64,000 nucleotides of DNA from Thiolinea disciformis DSM 14473 (GTDB taxonomy: Bacteria > Pseudomonadota > Gammaproteobacteria > Thiotrichales > Thiotrichaceae). Shown here piece after piece: positions 44,750-53,303 of the stretch. Both the position numbers and the translations under genes were made by a program. The notes beneath the pieces were generated by a model that saw only the letters and a list, made by a program, of their open reading frames with translations, did not search any database and was not told the origin of the DNA. Where the stretch lies: the NCBI RefSeq assembly GCF_000371925.1, contig NZ_AQVE01000004.1, positions 23,081-87,080 of the forward strand. The letters are read 5' to 3'. Position 1 is the stretch's first letter; each line of letters opens with the position of its first letter.

Positions 44750-45492
44750 AAACATATCTGGTCGAAGGCTTTGCTCAACAAAAGAATGCGAGTTTACCGC
44801 TTTATGATCGTCTTGCCGATGTGATACGTCAAGGCATTGAAAAGGGTGATTTGAACACGATTGATGCCTTGCCCAGTGAACGCGATTTGGCGGCTATTTT
44901 GTCGGTGTCACGTGTGACTGTGCGTAAAGCGATTAATTTATTAGTCTCAGAAGGCTTCTTGATTCAGCGTCAAGGTTCGGGCACTTATATTGCGAAGCGT
45001 TTAGAACAGGCTTTGAAGCATCTCACAAGCTTTACTGAAGACATGCAAAAGCGTCAGTTGAATGCGGGTGTGGTGTGGTTAGAAAGGCGTATTCAAACGG
45101 CCAGTGCTGAAGAGGCGAAAGCCTTAGCCTTAGCAGAAGGGGCTCAAGTAGCACACTTATACCGTTTGCGTACGGCGAACAATGAGCCCCTAGCATTAGA
45201 GTTGGCTGTTTTGCCACAAGCTTTTATTCCTGATCCCTTACTGATTCAAGACTCCTTATATGAATACTTAGAGCGATCTGAGCAGCGTCCCGTGCGTGCT
45301 AGACAACGTTTACGGGCGATTGCCTGTGATATAGAAAAAGCAACTTTTTTACGCATTCCCGCAGGTAGTCCAGTCCTGTATATCGAGCGTCATTCCTATT
45401 TGGCGGATGGTACACCGGTTGAATTTACCCGTTCGCATTATCGCGGAGATAGCTATGATTTTATTTCTGAACTTAGTATTGCCACCCACTAA
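44740..45492 (+). CDS. GntR/HutC-family regulator (NagR/DasR-like)
   Basis: A 250-residue repressor. The winged helix contains PSERDLAAILSVSRVTVRKA (about 46-65) and QGSGTYIAKR; the C-terminal UTRA ligand domain spans about 100-245 (LYRLRTANNEPLALE, ARQRLRA, YIERHSYLADGTPVEF). UTRA-type NagR/DasR proteins respond to glucosamine-6-phosphate or GlcNAc-6-phosphate. It lies inside the amino-sugar operon and should control both divergent arms. Confidence 0.9.
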   Translation: MQIETYLVEGFAQQKNASLPLYDRLADVIRQGIEKGDLNTIDALPSERDLAAILSVSRVTVRKAINLLVSEGFLIQRQGSGTYIAKRLEQALKHLTSFTEDMQKRQLNAGVVWLERRIQTASAEEAKALALAEGAQVAHLYRLRTANNEPLALELAVLPQAFIPDPLLIQDSLYEYLERSEQRPVRARQRLRAIACDIEKATFLRIPAGSPVLYIERHSYLADGTPVEFTRSHYRGDSYDFISELSIATH

Positions 45493-45521
45493 ATTCCTTA
45501 CATGAGGCGCAAGGCTTGCGT

Positions 45522-46562
45522 ATGACTACAGCGTCACTTTCACTGATGTATCAAGAGGCTTGTGAGGCACCCGCACGGCTGCGGGAGCAACAGTTACTTT
45601 TGCCTGAGCGTTTGCAGGCTTTATTACAACACTTAAGAAAAAAACCGCCGCGTTTAGTCATGGTGTGCGCGCGGGGGAGTTCGGATCATGCTGGGGTATT
45701 TCTGCGTTATCTGATTGAAACTCAATTGCAAATCCCCACTGCTTCAGCGATTCCCTCAACCTTTTCTATTTATGGTGCACAACCAAAGCTCGATGATGTG
45801 TTAGTGGTATGTATTTCCCAGTCAGGGCAAAGTCCTGATTTAGTGAATTATGCCGCGATGACTCAGCGCCAAGGGGCGACGGTCGTTGGTTTAATTAACC
45901 GTTATGAGGACGCCCCCCTAGCAGAGCAATGCCATTTTGTATTGCCCTTGTATGCAGGCAATGAAGTGGCTGTAGCGGCTACCAAATCTTATTTATGTAC
46001 TTTACATGCCGCCTTATTCTGGATTGCGCATTGGAGCCAAAACCAAAGCTTATTAAGTGATTTGAGTGTCTTGCCTGATCAGTTAGTTCAAGCCCAAGCT
46101 TTAGACTGGTCTGCGGCTGTGGAACAACTGGCCGATACGGAGCACATGCTGGTATTAGGACGGGGTCCGGGCTTGGGCATTTCGCACGAAGCCGCCTTAA
46201 AGTTTAAAGAAACCTGTGCCCTACACGCAGAATCTTTTAGTGCTGCTGAAGTATTGCATGGTCCTTTAGCGATGATTAAACCACAATTTAAGATTTTAGC
46301 GTTTGATCAGGGCGATAAGTCTGGGGAAAGTATTCGAAAAACCCTCGTTCGCCTTCATCAAGCAGGCGCTTCGATTTTATTAGCCTCCAGTCAAAGTGTT
46401 GCGCATGGCATCCTGCTTCCGGTGCTAACAGGTTTGAACCCTTGGAGCAGCTTGATTACGCAAATTCAAACCGCTTATTTAATGATAGAACAACTGTGTC
46501 GCCAGCGTGGCCTCAACCCCGATGCGCCTCCTCATATTGCTAAAGTCACTAAGACCCTATGA
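45522..46562 (+). CDS. SIS-domain glucosamine-6-phosphate deaminase (NagB-II type)
   Basis: A 346-residue protein with two SIS domains: ARGSSDHAGVFLRY near 51, SQSGQSPDLVNY near 100 and, in the second, ISHEAALKFKETCALHAE around 224-241. This matches NagB-II/AgaS-type deaminases, which convert glucosamine-6-phosphate to fructose-6-phosphate and ammonia and replace classical NagB. There is no glutaminase domain, so it is not GlmS. ATG 45522 (AAGG seven bases upstream) is preferred to an in-frame TTG at 45516. The stop overlaps nagA as ATGA. Confidence 0.88.
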   Translation: MTTASLSLMYQEACEAPARLREQQLLLPERLQALLQHLRKKPPRLVMVCARGSSDHAGVFLRYLIETQLQIPTASAIPSTFSIYGAQPKLDDVLVVCISQSGQSPDLVNYAAMTQRQGATVVGLINRYEDAPLAEQCHFVLPLYAGNEVAVAATKSYLCTLHAALFWIAHWSQNQSLLSDLSVLPDQLVQAQALDWSAAVEQLADTEHMLVLGRGPGLGISHEAALKFKETCALHAESFSAAEVLHGPLAMIKPQFKILAFDQGDKSGESIRKTLVRLHQAGASILLASSQSVAHGILLPVLTGLNPWSSLITQIQTAYLMIEQLCRQRGLNPDAPPHIAKVTKTL

Positions 46563-47716
46563 ATTCATCTACTGCGCCTTTTGCCCTAACGCATTTTGAC
46601 TACTTCGATGGAGATCAACGCATTGCTGGGCAAGCTCTGATTATTGACCAAGCTAAGATTGTAAGCATTCTTCCTGAGCGTGACTTGCCAAGTGATTTAG
46701 CTAAGGTGGATTGCCAAGGCCAGCTATTAGCTGCTGGCTTTATTGATACCCAGGTCAATGGCGGCGGCGGGGTTATGTTCAATGAGTATCCAACGGTGGA
46801 AGGTATTCAAACCATCGTTCGAGCCCATTGGCAGGGTGGTACAACCAGCTTATTACCAACCCTCATTACCGATAGTGCCGATGTTATGCAGCAAGCCGTC
46901 CACGCGGTCGGGGAAGTAGTAGCTGGTCACAACACAGGCATTTTAGGTATTCATTTAGAAGGCCCACATTTAAGTGTAGACAGACGAGGTGTGCATTCGC
47001 CGCAGTTTATTCGTCCTTTTGATGCTACTACAGAGCAGTTACTTCATGTGCTATCGCCCGAACACTACTTGCTCACCGTAGCGCCCGAAAATCAGCCCAA
47101 GGGTACGATTCATCAATTAGCTCAGCGTGGGATACGGGTCAGTGCAGGGCATACCACGGCCACTTATGCCCAAATGCGTGCTGCCATCGAAGAGGGTGTA
47201 ACTGCGGTCACGCATTTATATAATGCCATGACACCCTTGACCAGTCGTGAGCCCGGTGTGGTGGGCGCTGCTTTAGAAGATGACACTGTTTATTGTGGGA
47301 TCATTATGGATAATCACCATCTCCATCCCACGACAGCAAAACTCGCTATAGCACAAAAAGCCTCTGGAAAGATGATGCTAGTGACCGATGCGATGGCGAC
47401 GGTTGGTAGCCTCGAAAAAAGTTTTCGTCTCTATAATGAAACGATTTATGAGGTGGATGGGCGCTGTGCTAAAAGCGATGGCACCCTAGCAGGTTCAGCC
47501 CTAGATATGGCCAGTGCCGTACGGCATTGTGTTCATTTCGGCATACCTTTACCGGAAGCGTTGCGTATGGCTAGCCTTTATCCCGCGACGTTTATGGGCG
47601 TTGCGCAGCGTTTGGGAAAAATTGCCTTAGGCTATCAAGCCGACTTGGTTTTATTAAATCAGGACTTGCATGTGCAACAAACATGGTGTGCGGGTACGCT
47701 TCGTTATAGCGCTTAG
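46559..47716 (+). CDS. nagA: N-acetylglucosamine-6-phosphate deacetylase
   Basis: Removes acetate from GlcNAc-6-phosphate to give glucosamine-6-phosphate for the upstream deaminase. The 385-residue amidohydrolase has GFIDTQVNGGGGVMF near 60, metal-site LGIHLEGPHLS near 128, AGHTTATY near 196, THLYNAMTPL near 217 and catalytic Asp in LVTDAMAT near 278. Last gene of the amino-sugar operon. Confidence 0.95.
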   Translation: MNSSTAPFALTHFDYFDGDQRIAGQALIIDQAKIVSILPERDLPSDLAKVDCQGQLLAAGFIDTQVNGGGGVMFNEYPTVEGIQTIVRAHWQGGTTSLLPTLITDSADVMQQAVHAVGEVVAGHNTGILGIHLEGPHLSVDRRGVHSPQFIRPFDATTEQLLHVLSPEHYLLTVAPENQPKGTIHQLAQRGIRVSAGHTTATYAQMRAAIEEGVTAVTHLYNAMTPLTSREPGVVGAALEDDTVYCGIIMDNHHLHPTTAKLAIAQKASGKMMLVTDAMATVGSLEKSFRLYNETIYEVDGRCAKSDGTLAGSALDMASAVRHCVHFGIPLPEALRMASLYPATFMGVAQRLGKIALGYQADLVLLNQDLHVQQTWCAGTLRYSA

Positions 47717-47787
47717 AGCCAAGCTTACGCAAAGGCAGTATGTTTAGCTCGACGTCCAGCCAAGGCTTTGTTATGATGCGCCGCGTC

Positions 47788-47945
47788 ATTGGGGAGTAGC
47801 CGCTCTTCACGTTGAAGAGGTTTGCGTCAACACACTTGATCGTCTGATCATGGCGTAAACAGTTCTTGAGCTTGGCAAGACCTTTGACCACGATGCCGCC
47901 GAATGGCCGGTGCTGCGTTGTGGTCAACTGTCTGTGTAACCGGCC
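47788..47945 (+). ncRNA. yybP-ykoY manganese riboswitch
   Basis: The leader of the exporter gene carries the conserved core of the Mn2+-sensing yybP-ykoY element: TTGGGGAGTAGCCG at 47789-47802, GCGTCAACA downstream, CATGGCG, and CTTGGCAAGACC. A TATGAT -10-like box at 47772-47777 puts the transcript start just ahead of it. Two mutually exclusive stems follow. TTGACCAC (47884-47891) can pair with GTGGTCAA (47920-47927). Alternatively GGCCGGT (47905-47911) pairs with ACCGGCC (47939-47945), directly next to the AAGGA ribosome-binding site. This suggests control of translation initiation. Confidence 0.9.
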
Positions 47946-47956
47946 AAGGATGTATC

Positions 47957-48535
47957 ATGGAAGCCTTACTCGTCTCCACTGGTGTCGTTGCCCTTGCTGA
48001 GATCGGCGACAAAACGCAACTCCTAGCTTTCTTACTCGCTGCTCGCTTCAAAAAGCCCCTTCCTATTATCCTTGGTATTTTATGTGCCACTATCTTAAAT
48101 CATGGTATTGCCGGTGCTTTGGGTGCGTGGATTACGTCCGTTTTAAGTCCCGAGGTATTGCGCTGGATTTTGGGATTATCCTTTATTGGTATGGCAATTT
48201 GGACCTTGATTCCCGATAAAATCGAGGAAGAGGAAACTAGCATTGCCAGCCATTTAGGCGTATTTGGCGCAACTTTCATTACTTTTTTTCTCGCCGAAAT
48301 GGGTGATAAGACCCAAGTTGCGACGGTAGCGATGGCAGCCCATTATGCTACGCCTTTCTTAGTGGTTGTGGGGACTACGTTGGGCATGTTGATTGCCGAT
48401 GTCCCAGCGGTATTTATTGGCGATAAATTAGCAAATCGCATCCCAATGAAAGTAGTGCACGCGGTAGCGGCAGCGATTTTTGCTATTTTGGGTGTCATGA
48501 CCTTATGGGGCTTGGGCGCAAAATGGGGTTTTTAG
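47957..48535 (+). CDS. mneA: TMEM165/GDT1-family manganese exporter (MneA-like)
   Basis: A 192-residue inner-membrane protein of six helices with the two family signatures EIGDKTQ (15-21) and EMGDKTQ (114-120), which form the cation site. Bacterial MneA exports Mn2+; the riboswitch upstream senses Mn2+, so family and regulation agree. The start is ATG 47957 with AAGGA six bases upstream; a longer frame from 47903 would run through the riboswitch expression platform and is rejected. Confidence 0.93.
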   Translation: MEALLVSTGVVALAEIGDKTQLLAFLLAARFKKPLPIILGILCATILNHGIAGALGAWITSVLSPEVLRWILGLSFIGMAIWTLIPDKIEEEETSIASHLGVFGATFITFFLAEMGDKTQVATVAMAAHYATPFLVVVGTTLGMLIADVPAVFIGDKLANRIPMKVVHAVAAAIFAILGVMTLWGLGAKWGF

Positions 48536-48618
48536 CGTGTATTTTCCACGTTTTAACGACAAATCGGCGTGTTGCTTTGCGAGCTTGCCTAGAAATCGCT
48601 ATGCTTTGCTGAAGGTGA

Positions 48619-49890
48619 ATGAGGATTGAGATGGTGACTATTCAAGAATATATGCAACAGATCGGTAAACAAGCACGACAAGCCTCACAGGTATTGGCTA
48701 GTGCAGAAACCGCTGTGAAGAATCAAGCTTTGTATGCGATGGCTGATGCACTGTTAGCACGTGCCGAGACCTTAAAAATTGAGAATGCGAAAGATTTAGA
48801 GGCAGGGCGCAAGAAAGGTTTGGATACTGCCATGCTGGACCGCCTAACGTTGAGTGATAAAGTGATTGCAGGTATGGCCGAAGGTTTACGTCAAATTGCG
48901 ACTTTGCCTGACCCAATTGGTGCGATTTCTGAATTGAATTATCGGCCAACCGGTATTCAAGTCGGGCGGATGCGCGTGCCGTTGGGTGTGATTGGTATTA
49001 TTTACGAATCGCGCCCGAATGTGACGGCCGATGCAGCGGGTTTATGTTTGAAATCGGGTAATGCCACGATTTTACGAGGTGGTTCGGAGGCGATTCATTC
49101 CAATTGTGCGATTGCTGCTTGTATTCAGGAAGGTTTAAAGGCAGCGGGCTTACCGGCGAATGCAGTTCAAGTGGTCGACACAACAGATCGTGCTGCGGTG
49201 GGTGAGTTGTTGCGTTTAAAGGATTATGTGGATGTGATTGTGCCACGGGGTGGCAAGAGCTTGATTGAGCGTATTACGAATGAATCGCTAATCCCGATGA
49301 TTAAACACTTGGATGGGATTTGTCATGTGTATATCGATGATGAAGCCGATTTAGAAAAATCAGTCACGGTAGCACTGAATTCCAAAACCCATCGTTATGG
49401 GGTCTGCAATGCGATGGAGACGCTATTAGTTGCACAAAGTGTTGCGCCTAAGATTCTACCCATCTTGGCTGAGCAGTTAGGTGAAAAAGGTGTTGAATTG
49501 CGGGGTTGCGAAAAAACCCGCGATATTCTACCTAGCTGTAAAATTGCTACGGAAGAGGATTGGGTGACTGAATATTTAGCGCCCATTTTAGCGATTCGGG
49601 TGGTGGATGGCATGGAGCAGGCAATCGCGCACATCAATACTTATGGGTCGCATCACACCGACGCCATCATGACGCAAAATTACAGTAAGGCGCGTCATTT
49701 CTTACGTGTGGTCGATTCCAGCTCAGTCGTGGTAAATGCTTCAACGCGTTTTGCGGATGGTTTTGAGTTTGGTTTGGGCGCTGAAATTGGCATTAGCACC
49801 GATAAATTGCACGCACGCGGCCCTGTCGGTTTGGAAGGCTTAACTTCACAAAAGTACATTGTATTAGGCGACGGGCACATTCGCACATGA
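48619..49890 (+). CDS. proA: Gamma-glutamyl phosphate reductase
   Basis: ProA reduces glutamyl-5-phosphate to glutamate-5-semialdehyde in proline synthesis. The 423-residue aldehyde-dehydrogenase-fold protein has [17 protein letters not shown] near 120, [15 protein letters not shown] near 144 and the active-site region [14 protein letters not shown] with the catalytic Cys near 261. Two close starts, ATG 48619 (GAAGG upstream) and ATG 48631 (GAGG upstream), are both plausible. The stop overlaps nadD as ATGA, the start of a conserved housekeeping run. Confidence 0.96.
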   Translation: MRIEMVTIQEYMQQIGKQARQASQVLASAETAVKNQALYAMADALLARAETLKIENAKDLEAGRKKGLDTAMLDRLTLSDKVIAGMAEGLRQIATLPDPIGAISELNYRPTGIQVGRMRVPLGVIGIIYESRPNVTADAAGLCLKSGNATILRGGSEAIHSNCAIAACIQEGLKAAGLPANAVQVVDTTDRAAVGELLRLKDYVDVIVPRGGKSLIERITNESLIPMIKHLDGICHVYIDDEADLEKSVTVALNSKTHRYGVCNAMETLLVAQSVAPKILPILAEQLGEKGVELRGCEKTRDILPSCKIATEEDWVTEYLAPILAIRVVDGMEQAIAHINTYGSHHTDAIMTQNYSKARHFLRVVDSSSVVVNASTRFADGFEFGLGAEIGISTDKLHARGPVGLEGLTSQKYIVLGDGHIRT

Positions 49891-50504
49891 TAGGAATTTT
49901 GGGCGGAACCTTTGATCCTATTCATTTTGGACATTTGCGTACCGCGTTGGAAATTGCCGAAAGCTGTGGGATGGAGCAAGTACGCTTCATCCCCGGTAGT
50001 GTGCCCCCGCATCGTCCCCAACCGCAAGCCAGTGCTGAACAACGTTTGGCAATGGTCAGTTTAGCGATAGCGGATGAGCCACGTTTTGTGGCTGATCGGC
50101 GTGAATTAGATCGTGTTGGTCATTCTTATACGGTCGATACCTTAATTTCCTTACGCAAGGAAATAGACGCAACAGTGCCGCTCGCCTTTATCTTAGGTAT
50201 GGATGCCTTCTGGGCGTTTCGCAGTTGGCATCGTTGGCAAGATATTATGCAGATGGCACATCTGATTGTGATGCACCGCCCCGGCTATAAGCCTGATCCG
50301 ACCGATTGGTATGGTGAGTGGTTGGCAAGTACTACTTGCGAATTACGCGACAGCTCGGCGGGAAAGCTTACTTTTTTAGCCGTCACACAACTCGATATTT
50401 CTGCCACAGCGATTCGCCATGCCATCAAACAAGGCAGAAGCACACGCTATTTGTTGCCGGATAATGTGCGTGCCTATATGACTGAGCAGGGCTTATACCG
50501 TTAA
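49887..50504 (+). CDS. nadD: Nicotinate-nucleotide adenylyltransferase
   Basis: Adds AMP to nicotinate mononucleotide in NAD synthesis. The 205-residue nucleotidyltransferase has [13 protein letters not shown] at 6-18, GSVPPHRP near 37, [14 protein letters not shown] near 104 and the closing motif ISATAIR near 175. Translationally coupled to proA. Its usual neighbour rsfS follows only after an opposite-strand gene. Confidence 0.95.
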   Translation: MIGILGGTFDPIHFGHLRTALEIAESCGMEQVRFIPGSVPPHRPQPQASAEQRLAMVSLAIADEPRFVADRRELDRVGHSYTVDTLISLRKEIDATVPLAFILGMDAFWAFRSWHRWQDIMQMAHLIVMHRPGYKPDPTDWYGEWLASTTCELRDSSAGKLTFLAVTQLDISATAIRHAIKQGRSTRYLLPDNVRAYMTEQGLYR

Positions 50505-51679
50505 AGGCATAAATGTTTTACTAGATTCACCCAAAATTGCGCCCCTAAACCGAGTAAATCATCATTAAAGTCGTAATAAGCACTGTGTAAAGGGTGTCCG
50601 TGACAGCCACCTTTGCTTAGTTCGCCATTACCAAGCCAAAAGTAAGCGCCTGGTTTTTCTTGTAAGAAATACGCAAAGTCTTCTGCCCCCATACTGGGTT
50701 CGGGATTCCATTGCACATTGGTTTCACCCACCAAAGCATTCGCTACGAGACGGCAGGATTCTGCTTGGGCGGCGTGATTAATCGTGGGCGGGTAGCCGGG
50801 GCTGAGTTTCAATGTGGCGGAGCCACCAAACGCTTGGGGGATATGCTCGACTAACTGCTGTAAACGCTGGCGTAATAAGTGGCGCTGTTTATTATTCAAA
50901 GAGCGCATCGTGCCGCGTAATTGTACTTGTTCGGGAATGACATTATAAGCACCAGTACCCGCTTGGAAATGTGTCACGCTCACCACGCCGCTATCCACAG
51001 GACGAGTATTGCGAGCCACAATACTTTGAATCGCTGTGACTAAATGGCTTGCCATTAAAATGGGGTCATGGGTGGTATCTGGCATGGCGGCATGACCACC
51101 ATTACCGGTGAAAGTAATATCAAAGGAATCGGTTCCGGCCATTACCGCAGCGCTATGAATCGCGATTTTGCCCACGCCTAAGCCGGGCCAATTATGGAGT
51201 CCATAAATTTCTTGAATTGGAAAACGGGTAAATAAACCATCTTCCATCATGCTGCGGGCGCCAGCTTGGCCTTCTTCAGCGGGTTGAAAGATGAAATAGA
51301 CCGTTCCGGCAAAATCAGGATGGATGGCTAAGGCTGTTGCAGCACCTAATAATATTGCAGTATGCCCATCATGTCCGCAGGCGTGCATTTTACCTTCGTG
51401 GCGCGACTTGTAATCAAAAGTATTCGCTTCCGCAACGGGCAAGGCATCCATATCAGCCCGCAAAGCAATGTGGCGTGAACCCGTACGTTTGCCTTGTAAA
51501 ATACCGACAACGCCTGTCCCACCAAGGCCGGTATAGACGGCTAGACCCAGTTGTTTAAGTTGTTGGGCTACTTTTTCACTCGTGCGTTGTTCTTGATAAG
51601 CTAGCTCGGGATATTGGTGAATATCGTGGCGCCATTCGCGCATGTGTTGAATTAATTCGGCTGAAAGGGTGGTGCTCAT
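50501..51679 (-). CDS. M20-family amidohydrolase (hippuricase / N-acyl-amino acid hydrolase type)
   Basis: A 392-residue zinc hydrolase of the M20D group: RRDIH-like WRHDIHQYPEL near the start, RADMDALPV near 77, metal motif MHACGHDGHTAIL near 100, QPAEEG near 134, and PSMGAEDFAYF near the C-terminus. It should split N-acyl or indole-acyl amino acids; the substrate is unknown. A longer frame starts at 51781, but ATG 51679 matches the family start. It lies between nadD and rsfS on the opposite strand, interrupting a usually continuous order. Confidence 0.9.
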   Translation of the reverse strand: MSTTLSAELIQHMREWRHDIHQYPELAYQEQRTSEKVAQQLKQLGLAVYTGLGGTGVVGILQGKRTGSRHIALRADMDALPVAEANTFDYKSRHEGKMHACGHDGHTAILLGAATALAIHPDFAGTVYFIFQPAEEGQAGARSMMEDGLFTRFPIQEIYGLHNWPGLGVGKIAIHSAAVMAGTDSFDITFTGNGGHAAMPDTTHDPILMASHLVTAIQSIVARNTRPVDSGVVSVTHFQAGTGAYNVIPEQVQLRGTMRSLNNKQRHLLRQRLQQLVEHIPQAFGGSATLKLSPGYPPTINHAAQAESCRLVANALVGETNVQWNPEPSMGAEDFAYFLQEKPGAYFWLGNGELSKGGCHGHPLHSAYYDFNDDLLGLGAQFWVNLVKHLCL

Positions 51680-51850
51680 ACGCAAATCTCTTGAAATACT
51701 AAGTTCCGAGCTTAACTTATAAAGCTTGAGATGCTCCATAAGTTTTAGGCAAAGTGATAAGCATTTCCAGCCTTGTCGCAAGCCATGCTATCCTTGTAGC
51801 AGGCTAGGGGAGCATCCTGCCAAATTTTTATTCTAAACTTGAAGGTGTTA

Positions 51851-52195
51851 ATGGAACTGCAACAATTGCAACAGCTTGTCCTCAATACGCTTGATGACAT
51901 GAAAGCGCGTGATGTGCGCATATTGGATGTGCGCGATAAATCCAATATTACTGAATTGATGGTGATCGCGAGCGGAACTTCTACCCGCCACGTAAAATCC
52001 ATTGCTGATGCGGTAGCCGCCAAATCTAAAGAGGCTGGTCATATGCCTTTGGGGATGGAAGGGGAGCGTGAGGCCGAATGGGTTTTGGTGGACTTAAATG
52101 ATATTGTGCTGCATGTGATGCTGCCCAATATTCGTGATTTTTATAATCTCGAAAAATTGTGGGGCGAAGAAATGTCAGCACAGCGTGCTGGTTGA
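51851..52195 (+). CDS. rsfS: Ribosome silencing factor RsfS
   Basis: A 114-residue Iojap/RsfS protein that binds ribosomal protein uL14 and blocks subunit joining in slow growth. Family segments are [23 protein letters not shown] ([15 protein letters not shown] near 23), [12 protein letters not shown] near 42, and [19 protein letters not shown] near 87. ATG 51851 with GAAGG upstream is preferred to TTG 51839. The next gene, rlmH, starts seven bases later. Confidence 0.95.
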   Translation: MELQQLQQLVLNTLDDMKARDVRILDVRDKSNITELMVIASGTSTRHVKSIADAVAAKSKEAGHMPLGMEGEREAEWVLVDLNDIVLHVMLPNIRDFYNLEKLWGEEMSAQRAG

Positions 52196-52201
52196 TTCAC
52201 A

Positions 52202-52675
52202 GTGCGTATTCATCTCTTGGCGGTAGGTACGAAGATGCCAGCGTGGGTAACGGAAGTTTCAGATGATTATGCAGCACGGCTTCCTTCCCATTGCCAATTA
52301 GTGATTCGTGAAATTGCCAATGAAAAGCGCACTAAACACTCGGATTTACAGCGGATTCGTGAAGCCGAGGGTGAAAAACTCTTAGCAGCCATTCCCCCTC
52401 ATAGTTTGGTGATTGCCTTGGATGTCTTGGGTAAGGCTTGGTCGACAGAACAATTGGCTAGTCAAATGGAACAATGGATGGCGTCAGGACAAGATGTGGT
52501 TTTATTAGTGGGCGGCCCTGAAGGCTTATCTACCGCATGTTTGCAGCGTGCTGATTTAAAATGGTCCTTGTCGCCCCTGACTTTTCCACATCCCTTGGTA
52601 CGCGTCATTTTGGCTGAACAATTATTTCGCGCTTGGAGTATTTTGAGTAAGCATCCCTATCATCGAGGAGGCTAA
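52202..52675 (+). CDS. rlmH: 23S rRNA pseudouridine-1915 N3-methyltransferase RlmH
   Basis: A 157-residue SPOUT methyltransferase. The SAM-binding knot is visible in VVLLVGGPEGLS (near 99-110) and the C-terminal LSPLTFPHPLVRVILAEQLF with YHRG at the end. It methylates pseudouridine 1915 in helix 69 of 23S rRNA. GTG start at 52202, six bases after the rsfS stop. Confidence 0.95.
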   Translation: MRIHLLAVGTKMPAWVTEVSDDYAARLPSHCQLVIREIANEKRTKHSDLQRIREAEGEKLLAAIPPHSLVIALDVLGKAWSTEQLASQMEQWMASGQDVVLLVGGPEGLSTACLQRADLKWSLSPLTFPHPLVRVILAEQLFRAWSILSKHPYHRGG

Positions 52676-53260
52676 ATGGCTGCACCACAACTCATTTTGG
52701 CCTCTGGCTCGCCACGGCGTCGTGAATTACTAGATCAAATCGGGGTGCGCTATCAGATTGTGGCTGCGGATATTGATGAAACACCGTTTCCTCATGAAGC
52801 ACCCGATGCTTTAGCGCTACGATTGGCACGTGAAAAAGCGCAATGGGTTTGGCAGCAAAGTGATAAAACTTTGCCAGTGTTGGGCGCAGACACCCACGGG
52901 GTGTTGGATGGGCAATGGCTGATGAAGCCAAAGGACGAGGCCGACGCATGTGCCATGTTATTACGCATGTCAGGGCGTTCACATGATATTTATAGTGCTG
53001 TGGTACTCTGTTTTGAAGATTCTTGTCTGGGTGCATTAAGTCGTAGTCGGGTTTGGTTTAGACATATGCAGGAGGCCGAAATCGCTGCTTATTGGGCATC
53101 TGGTGAGCCACGCGATAAAGCGGGGGCTTATGCGATTCAAGGTTTGGGCGCGGTATTCGTCGAGCGTTTAGAAGGCTCTTATTCAGGGGTGATGGGACTG
53201 CCTCTGTTTGAAACAGCTAATCTGCTAAAACAATTTGGTTTGTCCATTGGGTCGCGTTAA
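52676..53260 (+). CDS. maf: Maf/YhdE-type nucleoside triphosphate pyrophosphatase
   Basis: A 194-residue Maf protein: LASGSPRRRELL (7-18), DIDETP near 33, GADTHGV (70-76) with the catalytic Asp72, and GAYAIQGLGA near 150. Maf proteins hydrolyse dTTP/UTP or modified nucleotides to monophosphates. The ATG directly follows the rlmH stop and GAGGAGG lies four bases upstream. Confidence 0.94.
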   Translation: MAAPQLILASGSPRRRELLDQIGVRYQIVAADIDETPFPHEAPDALALRLAREKAQWVWQQSDKTLPVLGADTHGVLDGQWLMKPKDEADACAMLLRMSGRSHDIYSAVVLCFEDSCLGALSRSRVWFRHMQEAEIAAYWASGEPRDKAGAYAIQGLGAVFVERLEGSYSGVMGLPLFETANLLKQFGLSIGSR

Positions 53261-53303
53261 GCGCGGAATGTTAAGAAGAAAACTTTACCACCTGAGAGAT
53301 AGC

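Noticed and set aside
47592..47927. 111-codon minus-strand frame across the end of nagA and the riboswitch
   Set aside because: It covers a conserved RNA element and nagA coding sequence, with no family signal.
47903..47956. N-terminal extension of the manganese exporter
   Set aside because: The extension is the riboswitch expression platform; the SD and the family start both point to ATG 47957.
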